A stretch of DNA of 64,000 bases from Bacteroidia bacterium (GTDB lineage Bacteria; Bacteroidota; Bacteroidia; B-17B0; Aurantibacillaceae). The stretch covers positions 186,001 to 250,000 of the forward strand of contig JAEUTO010000006.1 in assembly GCA_016787785.1 (NCBI GenBank), written 5' to 3'. This document shows positions 36,515-45,239 of this stretch, in pieces (position 1 is the first letter of the stretch; every line of letters starts with the position of its first letter). Position numbers and translations under genes: made by a program. Under the pieces are notes generated by a model that was given only the letters and a program-made list of their open reading frames with translations, had not been told where the DNA came from and ran no database searches.

Positions 36515-38210
36515 GTTTGATCATTTGCTCATCTTTCTTATAAATATCAATGAAGATGTTTAATTTTTTATCCTCATTTTGCGGATTTTTTTTCGGCCTG
36601 CCTTTCTTATCCTTGGCTATTTCAACATTTGCGGTGTAATACCTCACGAAAATTGGTAATGGCTTCCTAAGATTGATCTGTTTTTGTTCAGGTCTTGCAA
36701 AATATGCGTTTAAAGTATCATAAGGTAATTTTAAAGTGTCATCACGTATTAAAAAACGTGCCAATTCTACAAACTTCTCTAACCGCATGCAGCCATGACT
36801 TTGGTAACGGTAAAAGGTTTTAAAGTAACGTTTGCTATTTGTATCATGTAAGTATACACCGTATTTATTATTAAAATTAAATTTACAAATACCCAAACTA
36901 TTGTCATCGCCAATACGCTGTCTGAATTTTACCGGTAGATATTCTTTACTGAAACGTTTCCAATTTAATTTGCTCGGCGGAACAACTTCGCCTTTAAAAT
37001 TGATGCACTCAAAATTATGTTTGTGTAAATAATTGGTATCGTGTTTTACCATTGGTAAGATCTCTTTCCAGGCAATAGTGTAAGGCACACTCCAATAGGG
37101 GTATACAAGCATGTAGGTTATCTTGCTTTTTAAAGTGGGTGTTTGAGTTTCGGGTTTTCCAACCACAATGCGGCTGTTTAAAACAAGGGTATCTTCTTTA
37201 TGTTTTTTATCCCATTCATATACATTTATTTCAGCAGAAGGAATATTTACGATCGCGTATCTTTCAGGATATTTAGTTGGTTCCCAGCGCCAGCGCTCTA
37301 ATGCCATTTCCATTTGACGAATGGTTTGTTCTTTTGATAAACTTAATGTTTGGCGGGTTAACTTCCCTAATTTTCCATCCGGCTCGAGATTGAATTTTTT
37401 TTGATATGATTTTATGGCGGTAGCTAATTTTAAGGAGTCATTTAACTTTAATGTATCATTATAATCGCCTGTTTTAATTAATTTTTGTTTAAGATCTTCT
37501 TTAAATTTTATAGTGTCGGTAATATTTTTAAAAGAAATAGTATCCCAATTTAGTTTTTCATTTTCAGCAACATAATTCTGTATTACTTGCTTTAAAAAAT
37601 GGTAACCTGCATGTCTTGGTTCTAAAGAATCAAATGCTTCCCGCATTTTGCCTTGCTCCAGGCCCATTTTCAATATCTCAACCCAATTGGTATCTAATTT
37701 TTTTGGTTTCCATTCCAGTAAAATTGTATCAGTTGCAAAACGTCCTTTATTCAAATGCGCGCCAAATTTTAAATAAGCATCGGTAAATAATACTTCAGCT
37801 TCTGCAACAGCGGTAACGTTATACGCATCTTCTTTTTTATTATAGAATTCAGAATTTAATTGCTCCAGTTTTTTGAAATGATAATCGTTTGGATACAGAC
37901 CATACATACGTGCATGTTTTATGATCGTGTATAAGGTATCTCCCAGTCTGGTCAATTTCCCTTTATCAGAAAAAATAAGCTGATTATTATCTCTCAATCT
38001 TTTAAAGAATGAAAAAGTAACAAGGGTGTCATTATTGATGGCAAGCAGTGTATCGCCAATAGAATTGTTATAAAAACCTTCAATAATTTTTATGGTTTCT
38101 GCATTTACATTTTGAGGCTGTTTTACTTCAATTTTTTTGGTCGTATCATTCGACTCATTTTTGCAAGCAGTAAAGTAAAGAAGTACGAATATTAAGGAGA
38201 TTTTTTTCAA
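36501..38210 (-). CDS. L,D-transpeptidase lipoprotein (YcbB/LdtD-like)
   Basis: 569 residues. Lipoprotein signal peptide (LLYFTACKN, Cys16). A peptidoglycan-binding-like helical domain (LATAIKSYQKKFNLEPDGKL near residue 265) precedes the YkuD catalytic domain with the motif SHGCMRLE near residue 470 holding the nucleophile Cys. It should form 3-3 cross-links in peptidoglycan or attach proteins to it from the periplasmic membrane face. The C-terminal tail after the active site is lysine-rich. It is transcribed against both flanking genes. Confidence 0.9.
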   Translation of the reverse strand: MKKISLIFVLLYFTACKNESNDTTKKIEVKQPQNVNAETIKIIEGFYNNSIGDTLLAINNDTLVTFSFFKRLRDNNQLIFSDKGKLTRLGDTLYTIIKHARMYGLYPNDYHFKKLEQLNSEFYNKKEDAYNVTAVAEAEVLFTDAYLKFGAHLNKGRFATDTILLEWKPKKLDTNWVEILKMGLEQGKMREAFDSLEPRHAGYHFLKQVIQNYVAENEKLNWDTISFKNITDTIKFKEDLKQKLIKTGDYNDTLKLNDSLKLATAIKSYQKKFNLEPDGKLGKLTRQTLSLSKEQTIRQMEMALERWRWEPTKYPERYAIVNIPSAEINVYEWDKKHKEDTLVLNSRIVVGKPETQTPTLKSKITYMLVYPYWSVPYTIAWKEILPMVKHDTNYLHKHNFECINFKGEVVPPSKLNWKRFSKEYLPVKFRQRIGDDNSLGICKFNFNNKYGVYLHDTNSKRYFKTFYRYQSHGCMRLEKFVELARFLIRDDTLKLPYDTLNAYFARPEQKQINLRKPLPIFVRYYTANVEIAKDKKGRPKKNPQNEDKKLNIFIDIYKKDEQMIKLIYK

Positions 38211-38386
38211 CGATTAAAGGTATAAAAAATAGACTTGTGCCATCAAATTATTAATAAAATTTTTATTTCAAATTCAAATGATTAAGATCATTAAACTAAT
38301 GAGTGTACAGCACCAATACGGCCTTAAAAAATTTCCTCAATTGCTAAGAAAATTATATCTTTGGTAAAATCTTATAATTGTCCCAA

Positions 38387-38785
38387 ATGCCTGTAAAGAT
38401 CATCGATTTTCCTAAAATACTCGATCCGAGAGGTAACTTAACGTTTATTCAAAATCCTACCCATATTCCATTTGAAATTAAAAGGGTTTTTTGGTTGTAC
38501 GATGTGCCGGGTGGCGAGATAAGGGGCGGGCATGCGTACAAAGAGCAGGATGAAGTGATAATTGCTCTTAGTGGAAGTTTTGACGTTGTTATTACCGAGC
38601 CTGATGGTACCACAAAAAAATTCTCTCTGAACCGCTCATATTATGGTTTATATGTTCCGGCGCAAACCTGGAGGCATATGGAGAACTTCTCTACTAATTC
38701 GGTTGGTTTTCACTTATCGAGCCTCGAATATAATGCCGATGATTACATTCGCAGTTTCGAAACTTTTAAAAACAGCGCTAAGTAG
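38387..38785 (+). CDS. FdtA/QdtA-type sugar cupin with RGGHAYK motif
   Basis: 132 residues starting at ATG 38387; the earlier in-frame TTG is unlikely. WxcM/FdtA family cupin with RGNLTFIQNPTHIPFEIKRV and YDVPGGEIRGGHAYKEQDE. FdtA and QdtA isomerise dTDP-4-keto-6-deoxyglucose to the 3-keto sugar before transamination. Here the second histidine of the usual HAHK is Tyr, so catalysis may differ from the next gene, which keeps HAHK. First gene of the plus-strand glycan operon. Confidence 0.85.
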   Translation: MPVKIIDFPKILDPRGNLTFIQNPTHIPFEIKRVFWLYDVPGGEIRGGHAYKEQDEVIIALSGSFDVVITEPDGTTKKFSLNRSYYGLYVPAQTWRHMENFSTNSVGFHLSSLEYNADDYIRSFETFKNSAK

Positions 38786-38789
38786 GGTT

Positions 38790-39200
38790 ATGAAAGCTAC
38801 CGTAAACGATTGTAAACTTATTAACTTGCCTCAAATTGGCGATAGAAGTGGCCGTATCACAGCACTTAACAATAATTCTGAGATACCTTTTGCAATTAAC
38901 AGGATCTTTTATTTATACGACATTCCTGGTGGGGAGTCGCGTGGGGCCCACGCTCATAAGGAATGTCACCAGTTTTTGGTTGCCGTTAGCGGATCTTTTG
39001 AAATATTATTGGACGACGGTAAAACACAAAGAACCGTAATGTTAAGAAGCCCAAATATTGGTTTGCATATTGCGCCTGGCATCTGGGCCTCAGAGATCAA
39101 TTTTTCATCAGGATCTATATGTCTGGTATTGGCCTCGCATGTTTATCACGAAGAGGATTATATACGGAACTACAAAGATTATTTAGCCTATAATAGCTAA
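38790..39200 (+). CDS. Second FdtA/QdtA-type sugar 3,4-ketoisomerase
   Basis: 136 residues, paralogous to the gene four bases upstream. The motif YDIPGGESRGAHAHKECHQF keeps both catalytic histidines expected of dTDP-4-keto-6-deoxyhexose 3,4-ketoisomerases. The frame is open upstream to 38643 but that overlaps the previous gene; ATG 38790 (MKATVNDCK) gives family length. No FdtB-type aminotransferase or RmlA/RmlB gene is in the window, so the substrate must be made elsewhere. Confidence 0.88.
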   Translation: MKATVNDCKLINLPQIGDRSGRITALNNNSEIPFAINRIFYLYDIPGGESRGAHAHKECHQFLVAVSGSFEILLDDGKTQRTVMLRSPNIGLHIAPGIWASEINFSSGSICLVLASHVYHEEDYIRNYKDYLAYNS

Positions 39201-39237
39201 TAATTTATGGTTATATTTAAATAAAGAAAACTGAATA

Positions 39238-39969
39238 ATGAGTTCGAATAAAGAATTAAATTTTGATGATTTTAAGAAAATGGCTTCTGATAAAAGCCTT
39301 TCTGCTTCCGAAAAGATAGGGTTTCCTGATTCTTACCGAAAAGGCTTTTCTACAAAAATATTAAACGATATCAATTTAAAACTTCCTATTTATAATACTA
39401 CAAATAAAGTAATTGTGGATATTGGTTGTGGTTGTGATGAATTAACCTTTGAATTAATTGAAGTGTGTAAAAAAAATAATCACACTTTAATTTTAATAGA
39501 TTCTGAGGAGATGATACAGGATCTGCCATCGAGTGATAAGATCATTAAAATGGCAGGTAAATTTCCATTTAATGATGATCGCTTAAAAAAGTATGTTGGA
39601 CAGATAGATTATATTTTATGCTACAGCGTAATTTTTTACGTGTTTGCCAATGATAATCTTTACGATTTCATTCATCAATCGGTAAATCTTTTAAAGGCTA
39701 ACGGACATTTATTGATAGGCGATATTCCAAATATCGATAAGCGCGACAGATTCTTAGATTCTGAAGAAGGAAAACAGTTTTTAAAGAATAACAACCAGGT
39801 TAAGGGCTCAACAGCGCACGAAAATCGTGATCAAAAAATGGACGACAGTATTGTATTGGCTATTGTTACACGATTACGCCGTTTTGGTTGCGAGGCTTAC
39901 ATAATGCCTCAATCGGCCGATCTGCCAATGGCAAACCGCCGCGAAGATATTTTAGTAATAAGACGATAA
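39238..39969 (+). CDS. SAM-dependent methyltransferase
   Basis: 243 residues of the class I Rossmann fold. SAM motif IVDIGCGCDELTFELIE near residue 60, the acidic residue in LILIDSEEM, and YILCYSVIFYV as motif IV. It probably methylates a sugar of the glycan being made by this cluster, since it lies between two sugar-modifying genes; the substrate cannot be told. Confidence 0.8.
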   Translation: MSSNKELNFDDFKKMASDKSLSASEKIGFPDSYRKGFSTKILNDINLKLPIYNTTNKVIVDIGCGCDELTFELIEVCKKNNHTLILIDSEEMIQDLPSSDKIIKMAGKFPFNDDRLKKYVGQIDYILCYSVIFYVFANDNLYDFIHQSVNLLKANGHLLIGDIPNIDKRDRFLDSEEGKQFLKNNNQVKGSTAHENRDQKMDDSIVLAIVTRLRRFGCEAYIMPQSADLPMANRREDILVIRR

Positions 39970-39975
39970 TTGGTT

Positions 39976-40650
39976 ATGAATAAAACAAAAAAATTAATTT
40001 TATTTGGCGACAGCGCTTTTGCAGAGGTAGCTTACGAACTTTTTTCTCACGATTCTGAATATGAAGTTGTAGCTTTTACAGTTAACAAAGAATTTCTGAA
40101 AAAAGATAAATTATTTGGGTTGCCTGTAGTTGCTTACGAAGACGTTGAAAAGTTGTACCCGCCAAAACAATTTGATATGCACATTGCCTTGGTGTACAAC
40201 ACATTGAACCGTACTCGTGAGAAATTTTATTCTGATGCAAAACGAAAAGGATACACACTTGCCAATTATATTAGCTCAAGGGCTTTTGTTTGGCGTAATG
40301 TAACCATGGGCGATAATGTATTTATTTTTGAAGACAACACAGTACAACCATTTGTAAAAATGGGATCTAATATTGTTTTGTGGAGTGGTAATCATATTGG
40401 GCACCATTCTGTTTTGGGCGATCATTTGTTCATTTCTTCACACGTGGTTATTAGTGGTTTTTGCACCGTTGGCGATTATACCTTTATGGGTGTAAACTCA
40501 ACGGTTGGTAACAATATTAATATTGGTAAAGATTGCCTGATCGGTTCAGGTTGTTTAATTGTGAAAGATACCGGCGAAGGGAAGCTATTTAAGGGCGCTG
40601 CATCTAAAGCAGACGAATTAAGTATTTACGATAAGTTTGGAATAAAATAA
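39976..40650 (+). CDS. NeuD/PglD-type sugar acyltransferase
   Basis: About 224 residues. Rossmann-like N-terminus (LILFGDSAFAEVAYELFSH) and a C-terminal left-handed beta-helix of hexapeptide repeats (NHIGHHSVLGDHLFISSHVV, VNSTVGNNINIGKDCLIGSG). These enzymes transfer acetyl or another acyl group from CoA to the amino group of a UDP- or dTDP-aminosugar. With the two ketoisomerases this suggests an N-acylated amino-deoxy sugar. ATG 39976 is preferred over TTG 39970. Confidence 0.87.
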   Translation: MNKTKKLILFGDSAFAEVAYELFSHDSEYEVVAFTVNKEFLKKDKLFGLPVVAYEDVEKLYPPKQFDMHIALVYNTLNRTREKFYSDAKRKGYTLANYISSRAFVWRNVTMGDNVFIFEDNTVQPFVKMGSNIVLWSGNHIGHHSVLGDHLFISSHVVISGFCTVGDYTFMGVNSTVGNNINIGKDCLIGSGCLIVKDTGEGKLFKGAASKADELSIYDKFGIK

Positions 40651-40669
40651 TTTTTAAAAACATATAGTC

Positions 40670-41488
40670 ATGAGCCAGATACAACACTACGGCGTAAATG
40701 AGTTTACGAAAACAGAAGAAGATAAAAGTGCAGTGCACGCAGAAGAAATTCTGATCAAAGGATTTACTATTGTTCCGGATGTTTTAACACCAGAAGAAGT
40801 TAACACCGCAAAGATCAAAATGGAAGAGGTGTATAAAAAACAGCTAAACGAACTTGAACCCGGCGTTATTGAAAAAATAAACGATACGGATATTGGAAGA
40901 GCATTGTTAGTGTATGATGATTTCTTTTTGCATAAAATAGCCCTTAATAAAAAAGTAGCTCAAGTGTTAAATCGCGTGCTTGGTAAATATTACATTATAC
41001 GCGAACAAAATGGAATTATTAATCGCGCCAACTCTAAAAACTATCAGTTAAAATGGCACCGCGATCTGCTATACCAACATTTTACTTATTCAAGACCTTT
41101 TGCCGTAAGTGCTTTATTTTGCTTACAAGATTTTAATGAATTAAATGGCGGCACTTACATTTTACCTGCCAGTCAAAAAACCGAAGCTTTCCCTTCTGAA
41201 GATTACATTTTAAGGAACGAAATTTGTGCAAATGCACCAATTGGTTCTGCAATTGTATTTGACTCGATGCTATACCATCGTGCCGGACACAACAAATCGC
41301 AAAACGATAGAATTGGAATAAACAATATGTATGTACAGCCATATATTAAGCAAGCAATTAGTTTTCCCAGTATGTTAAAGGGTAAGTATAGCGATGATCC
41401 TTTTCTAAATTTATTTCTCGGTTACGATAGCGAGACAGATAGTGATGTAAAATCGTGGAGAATGAAACGCTTCAATCGCAAAAAATAA
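40670..41488 (+). CDS. Phytanoyl-CoA dioxygenase (PhyH) family oxygenase
   Basis: 272 residues. Fe(II)/2-oxoglutarate dioxygenase with the iron-binding pair in LKWHRDLLY (HxD) near residue 124 and the distal His in MLYHRAGHNKSQNDRIGIN together with the Arg that binds 2-oxoglutarate. In glycan clusters such enzymes hydroxylate sugars or their acyl decorations. It is followed nine bases later by a propeller protein gene with a GTG start. Confidence 0.87.
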   Translation: MSQIQHYGVNEFTKTEEDKSAVHAEEILIKGFTIVPDVLTPEEVNTAKIKMEEVYKKQLNELEPGVIEKINDTDIGRALLVYDDFFLHKIALNKKVAQVLNRVLGKYYIIREQNGIINRANSKNYQLKWHRDLLYQHFTYSRPFAVSALFCLQDFNELNGGTYILPASQKTEAFPSEDYILRNEICANAPIGSAIVFDSMLYHRAGHNKSQNDRIGINNMYVQPYIKQAISFPSMLKGKYSDDPFLNLFLGYDSETDSDVKSWRMKRFNRKK

Positions 41489-41497
41489 TTCCCTGCA

Positions 41498-42412
41498 GTG
41501 GAGATCAAACGAAAGAAGAGAATTTTTGTACCCGACGGAAGCCTTTGGTGGTCGAAGACACACGCTATGACACCAGTTGTTGATGTGATGGAAGATCGCA
41601 TCCGCGTTTATTTCTCATCGTTAGACGAAAAAAATATTGGACGAATTGGTTACGTAGATCTTGATAAAAATGATCCCGAAAAAGTAATTCACGTTTCTAA
41701 AGAACCTATACTGGATATTGGTATTGACGGTACTTTTGATGATAACGGTTTGATCCCTTCGAGCATCATAAATCATAACAATAAAAAATATTTATACTAT
41801 CACGGCTTCCAGATCCAAAAAAAAGTAAGGTTCTCATTATTTACCGGCGTTGCTATTAGTAACGATAATGGACAAACATACAAACGTCATTCTAAAGTAC
41901 CGTTGCTCGACCGTTGCGATGATGATATTTTTATCCGCTCCTTATCTTGTGTGATGAAAGAAAATAATTTGTTCAAGATCTGGTATAATGGTGTAAGTGA
42001 ATGGACGGATGTAAAAGGTAAACAACTTCCAGTGGGAAATATCCGTTATATAGAATCTTCTTCCGAAATTAATTTTTCGGAAAGTAAAATTCACCATTGT
42101 TTGGCCCCAAAAGCACATGAATTTTCTCTGTCACGCCCTTTCGTATTTAAGCACAATAACCTCTACAAAATGTTGTTTTCAATACGTTTGAGGGAAACTG
42201 ACAGCTATATTCAGGGTTATGCCGAGTCAAAGGACGGGAAGGACTGGACGAGGAACGATAATTTGTTAAAGATCTCTGAAAGCCACGAGGAGTGGGATAA
42301 AGACATGATCTGTTATACCAGTTTAGTGACCATAAACCACAAGAATTACCTCTTTTACAATGGTAACGGCTTTGGCGCCACGGGATTTGGCTATGCTGAA
42401 ATTAATTTTTAA
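41498..42412 (+). CDS. Five-bladed beta-propeller glycosidase-like protein, copy 1
   Basis: 304 residues, no signal peptide, GTG start. Motifs FVPDGSLWWSKTHAMTP, YVDLDKNDPEKVI and YAESKDGKDWTRND resemble the repeated blades of GH32/43/68/130-type glycoside hydrolases and phosphorylases. Similar proteins occur in surface-glycan and sugar-nucleotide clusters, and their activity is mostly unknown. It has a clear paralogue at 43303-44232 on the other side of the TylF-like methyltransferase gene. Confidence 0.72.
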   Translation: MEIKRKKRIFVPDGSLWWSKTHAMTPVVDVMEDRIRVYFSSLDEKNIGRIGYVDLDKNDPEKVIHVSKEPILDIGIDGTFDDNGLIPSSIINHNNKKYLYYHGFQIQKKVRFSLFTGVAISNDNGQTYKRHSKVPLLDRCDDDIFIRSLSCVMKENNLFKIWYNGVSEWTDVKGKQLPVGNIRYIESSSEINFSESKIHHCLAPKAHEFSLSRPFVFKHNNLYKMLFSIRLRETDSYIQGYAESKDGKDWTRNDNLLKISESHEEWDKDMICYTSLVTINHKNYLFYNGNGFGATGFGYAEINF

Positions 42413-42448
42413 ATTTGAGAAAACGTATTAAAACAATAAAGATAGATT

Positions 42449-43201
42449 ATGGCACAAATTGAATGGACGAGAGCATCGCAGGACCAGTTAGAAGCACGTA
42501 AAGCATTTAGAGAAATGTATGTACATAGCCCAATCCCAATTGAGGATATATTTGTAAATTTTGGCTTATACATGCGTAGCTCATACCTGGCAAACGTATT
42601 GTGTATGGACGAGATCTATAAAAAAATACTTCCAATTCCGGGTGTTATTATGGAATTTGGTACTTGGTGGGGTAGTAACCTTACAATATTCAATAACCTT
42701 CGTGGTGTTTACGAACCTTATAACTATAGTCGTAAGGTAATTGGTTTTGATACTTTTACCGGATATCCTGATATTTTAAAGGAAGAAGACAAAGGTTCTC
42801 CATGGTTAAAACAAGGTAATTACGCTGTGCCTAAAGATTACAAAACGTATTTAGAGCAAGTGCTTGGTTACCACGAAAAAGAAAACCCACTTCCACACAA
42901 AAAGAAATTTGATCTTGTACAAGGCGATGTTACAAAAACATTACCGCAATATTTCATAGATCATCCTGAAACTATTGTTGCTATGGCATTTTTAGACCTG
43001 GGTATTTACGAAGCAACTAAAAAAACATTAGAAGCTCTAAAACCTCGTTTGGTTAAAGGATCTGTTTTGGTATTTGATGAGATCAACTGTCCTGAAATGC
43101 CGGGCGAAACTACTGCTTTAATGGAAGTGTTTGGCTTGGGTAAATACAAGATCGAACGTTCGCAATATACACCTGATAGAAATTTTCTTATCATCGAGTA
43201 A
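42449..43201 (+). CDS. TylF/macrocin O-methyltransferase family protein
   Basis: 250 residues. PGVIMEFGTWWGSNLTIF is the SAM site, VIGFDTFTGYP the second motif, and FLDLGIYEATKKTLEALKPR with LVFDEINCPEMPGE resembles the metal-binding region of TylF-type sugar O-methyltransferases. The enzymes methylate sugar hydroxyls, using Mg. It probably decorates the glycan of this cluster. Confidence 0.83.
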   Translation: MAQIEWTRASQDQLEARKAFREMYVHSPIPIEDIFVNFGLYMRSSYLANVLCMDEIYKKILPIPGVIMEFGTWWGSNLTIFNNLRGVYEPYNYSRKVIGFDTFTGYPDILKEEDKGSPWLKQGNYAVPKDYKTYLEQVLGYHEKENPLPHKKKFDLVQGDVTKTLPQYFIDHPETIVAMAFLDLGIYEATKKTLEALKPRLVKGSVLVFDEINCPEMPGETTALMEVFGLGKYKIERSQYTPDRNFLIIE

Positions 43202-43221
43202 GAATTAATTCTTACTTATGA

Positions 43222-43268
43222 AACAGCCAGTTTGTAATTTGCAAACACAATAAATTAAACTGGCTGTT
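43222..43268. other. Long perfect inverted repeat in an intergenic gap
   Basis: AACAGCCAGTTT (43222-43233) pairs perfectly with AAACTGGCTGTT (43257-43268), a 12-bp stem with a 23-nt loop. A shorter alternative stem GTTTG / CAAAC (43230-43234 / 43242-43246) overlaps the first. No T tract follows, so it is not a simple terminator; it may be an RNA-stability hairpin or weak attenuator. Confidence 0.5.
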
Positions 43269-43302
43269 CCATGTGACAAATAAAAAAAAGTTAAAACAAC
43301 AC

Positions 43303-44232
43303 ATGAAATGGATAAAAAAGGGCCAGCTTTTTAACCCCGACGGAAGTCTTTGGTGGAGCAAAAAGTACGCACTATATCCAAGCCCCTATTATATTCCTGA
43401 AAAAAATATCATTCGCGTGTTCTACGGAACCGTGGATGATAATTTTTATGGACGCACCGCCTATCTTGATCTTGACGCGGATGATCCGATGAAAATAAAA
43501 CACGATCCAAAAGAATTTGTAATTGATCTTGGTATCAAAGGTACTTTTGATGATTGTGGCGCTACACCTGCTTGTGCGATCAAAGTTAACGGAAAAGATT
43601 TTTTGTATTACAGCGGTTTTTGTCGTTCACATCAATCACCGTATCATATTTTTTCAGGCTTATCTATCTTAAACGACGAAGGCGTTTATGAAAAATATTC
43701 TAAAGTGCCGGTATTAGACAGGACCGACCTTGAATATTTTGACAGGGCCGGGCAAAGCGTTATTGAAGATAATGGCATTTATAAAAGCTGGTACGTTTCC
43801 GGTATAACCTGGGAAACCCTGAACACAAAATTATTTACCAATAAACAAATGCCAGTGCATACTATTCGTTACGCTACTTCTATAGACGGCGTAAACTGGC
43901 AGGCTTTTGAAAAACCAAGCATAGAATTTGAAGGAGACGAAGAGTTTGGATTTGGTAGACCATGGGTTTATTATGACGGTAAAATTTACCGCATGTGGTA
44001 TTCTATCCGAAAAAAGAACTTACCATACAGTATGGGTTATGCTGAATCACTTGACGGTGTTAACTGGACAAGAAAAGACAAAGAAGTTGGTATCCATGTC
44101 TCAGAAAGCGGTTGGGATAGCGAAATGGTTTGTTATGGGGCCGTGTTAAAAGTAAAAAACAAAACCTTTATGTTTTACAATGGCAATAATCAAGGAGCAA
44201 CCGGCTTTGGTTTAGCTGAACTGGAAATGTAG
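43303..44232 (+). CDS. Five-bladed beta-propeller glycosidase-like protein, copy 2
   Basis: About 309 residues from ATG 43303 (MKWIKKGQLFNPDG), which aligns with the start of the paralogue at 41498; a GTG at 43273 would add ten residues. Shared motifs are FNPDGSLWWSKKYALYP, AYLDLDADDPMKI, GTFDDCGATPAC and YAESLDGVNWTRKDKE. The C-terminal FYNGNNQGATGFGLAEL matches FYNGNGFGATGFGYAEI in copy 1. It is cytosolic, with no signal peptide. Its last bases carry a palindromic repeat-like sequence. Confidence 0.72.
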   Translation: MKWIKKGQLFNPDGSLWWSKKYALYPSPYYIPEKNIIRVFYGTVDDNFYGRTAYLDLDADDPMKIKHDPKEFVIDLGIKGTFDDCGATPACAIKVNGKDFLYYSGFCRSHQSPYHIFSGLSILNDEGVYEKYSKVPVLDRTDLEYFDRAGQSVIEDNGIYKSWYVSGITWETLNTKLFTNKQMPVHTIRYATSIDGVNWQAFEKPSIEFEGDEEFGFGRPWVYYDGKIYRMWYSIRKKNLPYSMGYAESLDGVNWTRKDKEVGIHVSESGWDSEMVCYGAVLKVKNKTFMFYNGNNQGATGFGLAELEM

Positions 44233-44251
44233 TTTCGACAAGCTCAACTAC
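44229..44251. repeat. REP-like short palindrome at a gene end
   Basis: GTAGTT TCGACAAGCTCA ACTAC: the ends GTAGTT and AACTAC pair, and the centre TCGACAAGCTC is partly palindromic. It overlaps the stop codon of the propeller gene. The core TTTCGACAAGCTCAAC resembles a dispersed palindromic repeat I know from other Bacteroidota genomes; only one copy is visible here. Confidence 0.4.
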
Positions 44252-44270
44252 CAGGTAATAAAAAAGAAAA

Positions 44271-45239
44271 GTGATAGAAATAATACCATATAGTGCAGAA
44301 CAAAAAGACAAGTGGAACGACTTTGTAAAGAACGCAGACAATAGTAATTTTTTGTTTGATCGTAATTTTATGGAGTACCATAGCGATCGTTTTACAGATG
44401 GTTCTGTTTTGTTATTAGATGACAATGTTGTTTGTGGTGTTTTCCCTGCAAATAAAAGAGGAAATAATATTTACTCCCACCAGGGTTTAACTTATGGTGG
44501 ATTGATATTGAACGAAAGAAAGAATGTACGAAAAATGATCAACTATTTTCATGCGCTTGCTTCATACTTTCACGCGCAAGGCATTGAAGAAATATATTAT
44601 AAACCCATACCAAATTATATTTCAAAAACAGTTAATGACCTGGAGCATTTTATTTTTGCTGAATTAAAAGCTGAGGTTGTTAAAGTAGACACATCTTTTG
44701 TTGTTGATCTGAAGCAGGAATTAAAATTCCAGGAAAGAAGAAGAAGAAGCGTAAAAAAAGGCGAAAAAGTAAATACACGTGTTGAGATAGATAACAATTT
44801 TGAGAAATTCTGGAACGCTGTATTGATCCCTAACTTAAAAGATAAATTCGGCACCAAACCGGTTCACTCCTTGGAAGAAATAAATTTATTGCACTCACGT
44901 TTTCCAACACAATTATTACAGGCTAATGCTTATGTAAATGATGAAATTGCCGCGGGCGTAACGCTTATGGATTTTGAGGGAACCATTCACTGCCAGTATA
45001 TTTCTTCTACCGATCATGGCCGCGATTGCGGCGCAATTGATTTTTTATTTAATAATTTAATAAATTTATACCAGCCTTCTAAAAAATATTTTAGCCTTGG
45101 TACTGCAAATAATGAAGGAAATGATATTAACTTTGGATTGACAGAATGGAAAGAGGGTTGGGGCGGAAAGATACATGCACACTTTTATTATAAATTCAAA
45201 ACAGAAAATAGTAGTAACTTAGTAAGATTTATTTCGTAA
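44271..45239 (+). CDS. FemAB/GNAT-like acyl- or aminoacyltransferase
   Basis: 322 residues with GTG start. FVKNADNSNFLFDRNFMEYH and YGGLILNERKNVRKM, then VDLKQELKFQERRRRSVKKG, resemble FemAB-type proteins with a GNAT fold, often annotated as GNAT family N-acetyltransferases in polysaccharide clusters. They may attach an amino acid or acyl group to an amino sugar. It overlaps the next gene by one base, so it is coupled to it. Confidence 0.72.
   Translation: MIEIIPYSAEQKDKWNDFVKNADNSNFLFDRNFMEYHSDRFTDGSVLLLDDNVVCGVFPANKRGNNIYSHQGLTYGGLILNERKNVRKMINYFHALASYFHAQGIEEIYYKPIPNYISKTVNDLEHFIFAELKAEVVKVDTSFVVDLKQELKFQERRRRSVKKGEKVNTRVEIDNNFEKFWNAVLIPNLKDKFGTKPVHSLEEINLLHSRFPTQLLQANAYVNDEIAAGVTLMDFEGTIHCQYISSTDHGRDCGAIDFLFNNLINLYQPSKKYFSLGTANNEGNDINFGLTEWKEGWGGKIHAHFYYKFKTENSSNLVRFIS

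Noticed and set aside
38643-38789. N-terminal extension of the second FdtA-like protein
   Set aside because: It overlaps the first cupin gene, and the extension matches nothing in the family; ATG 38790 fits.
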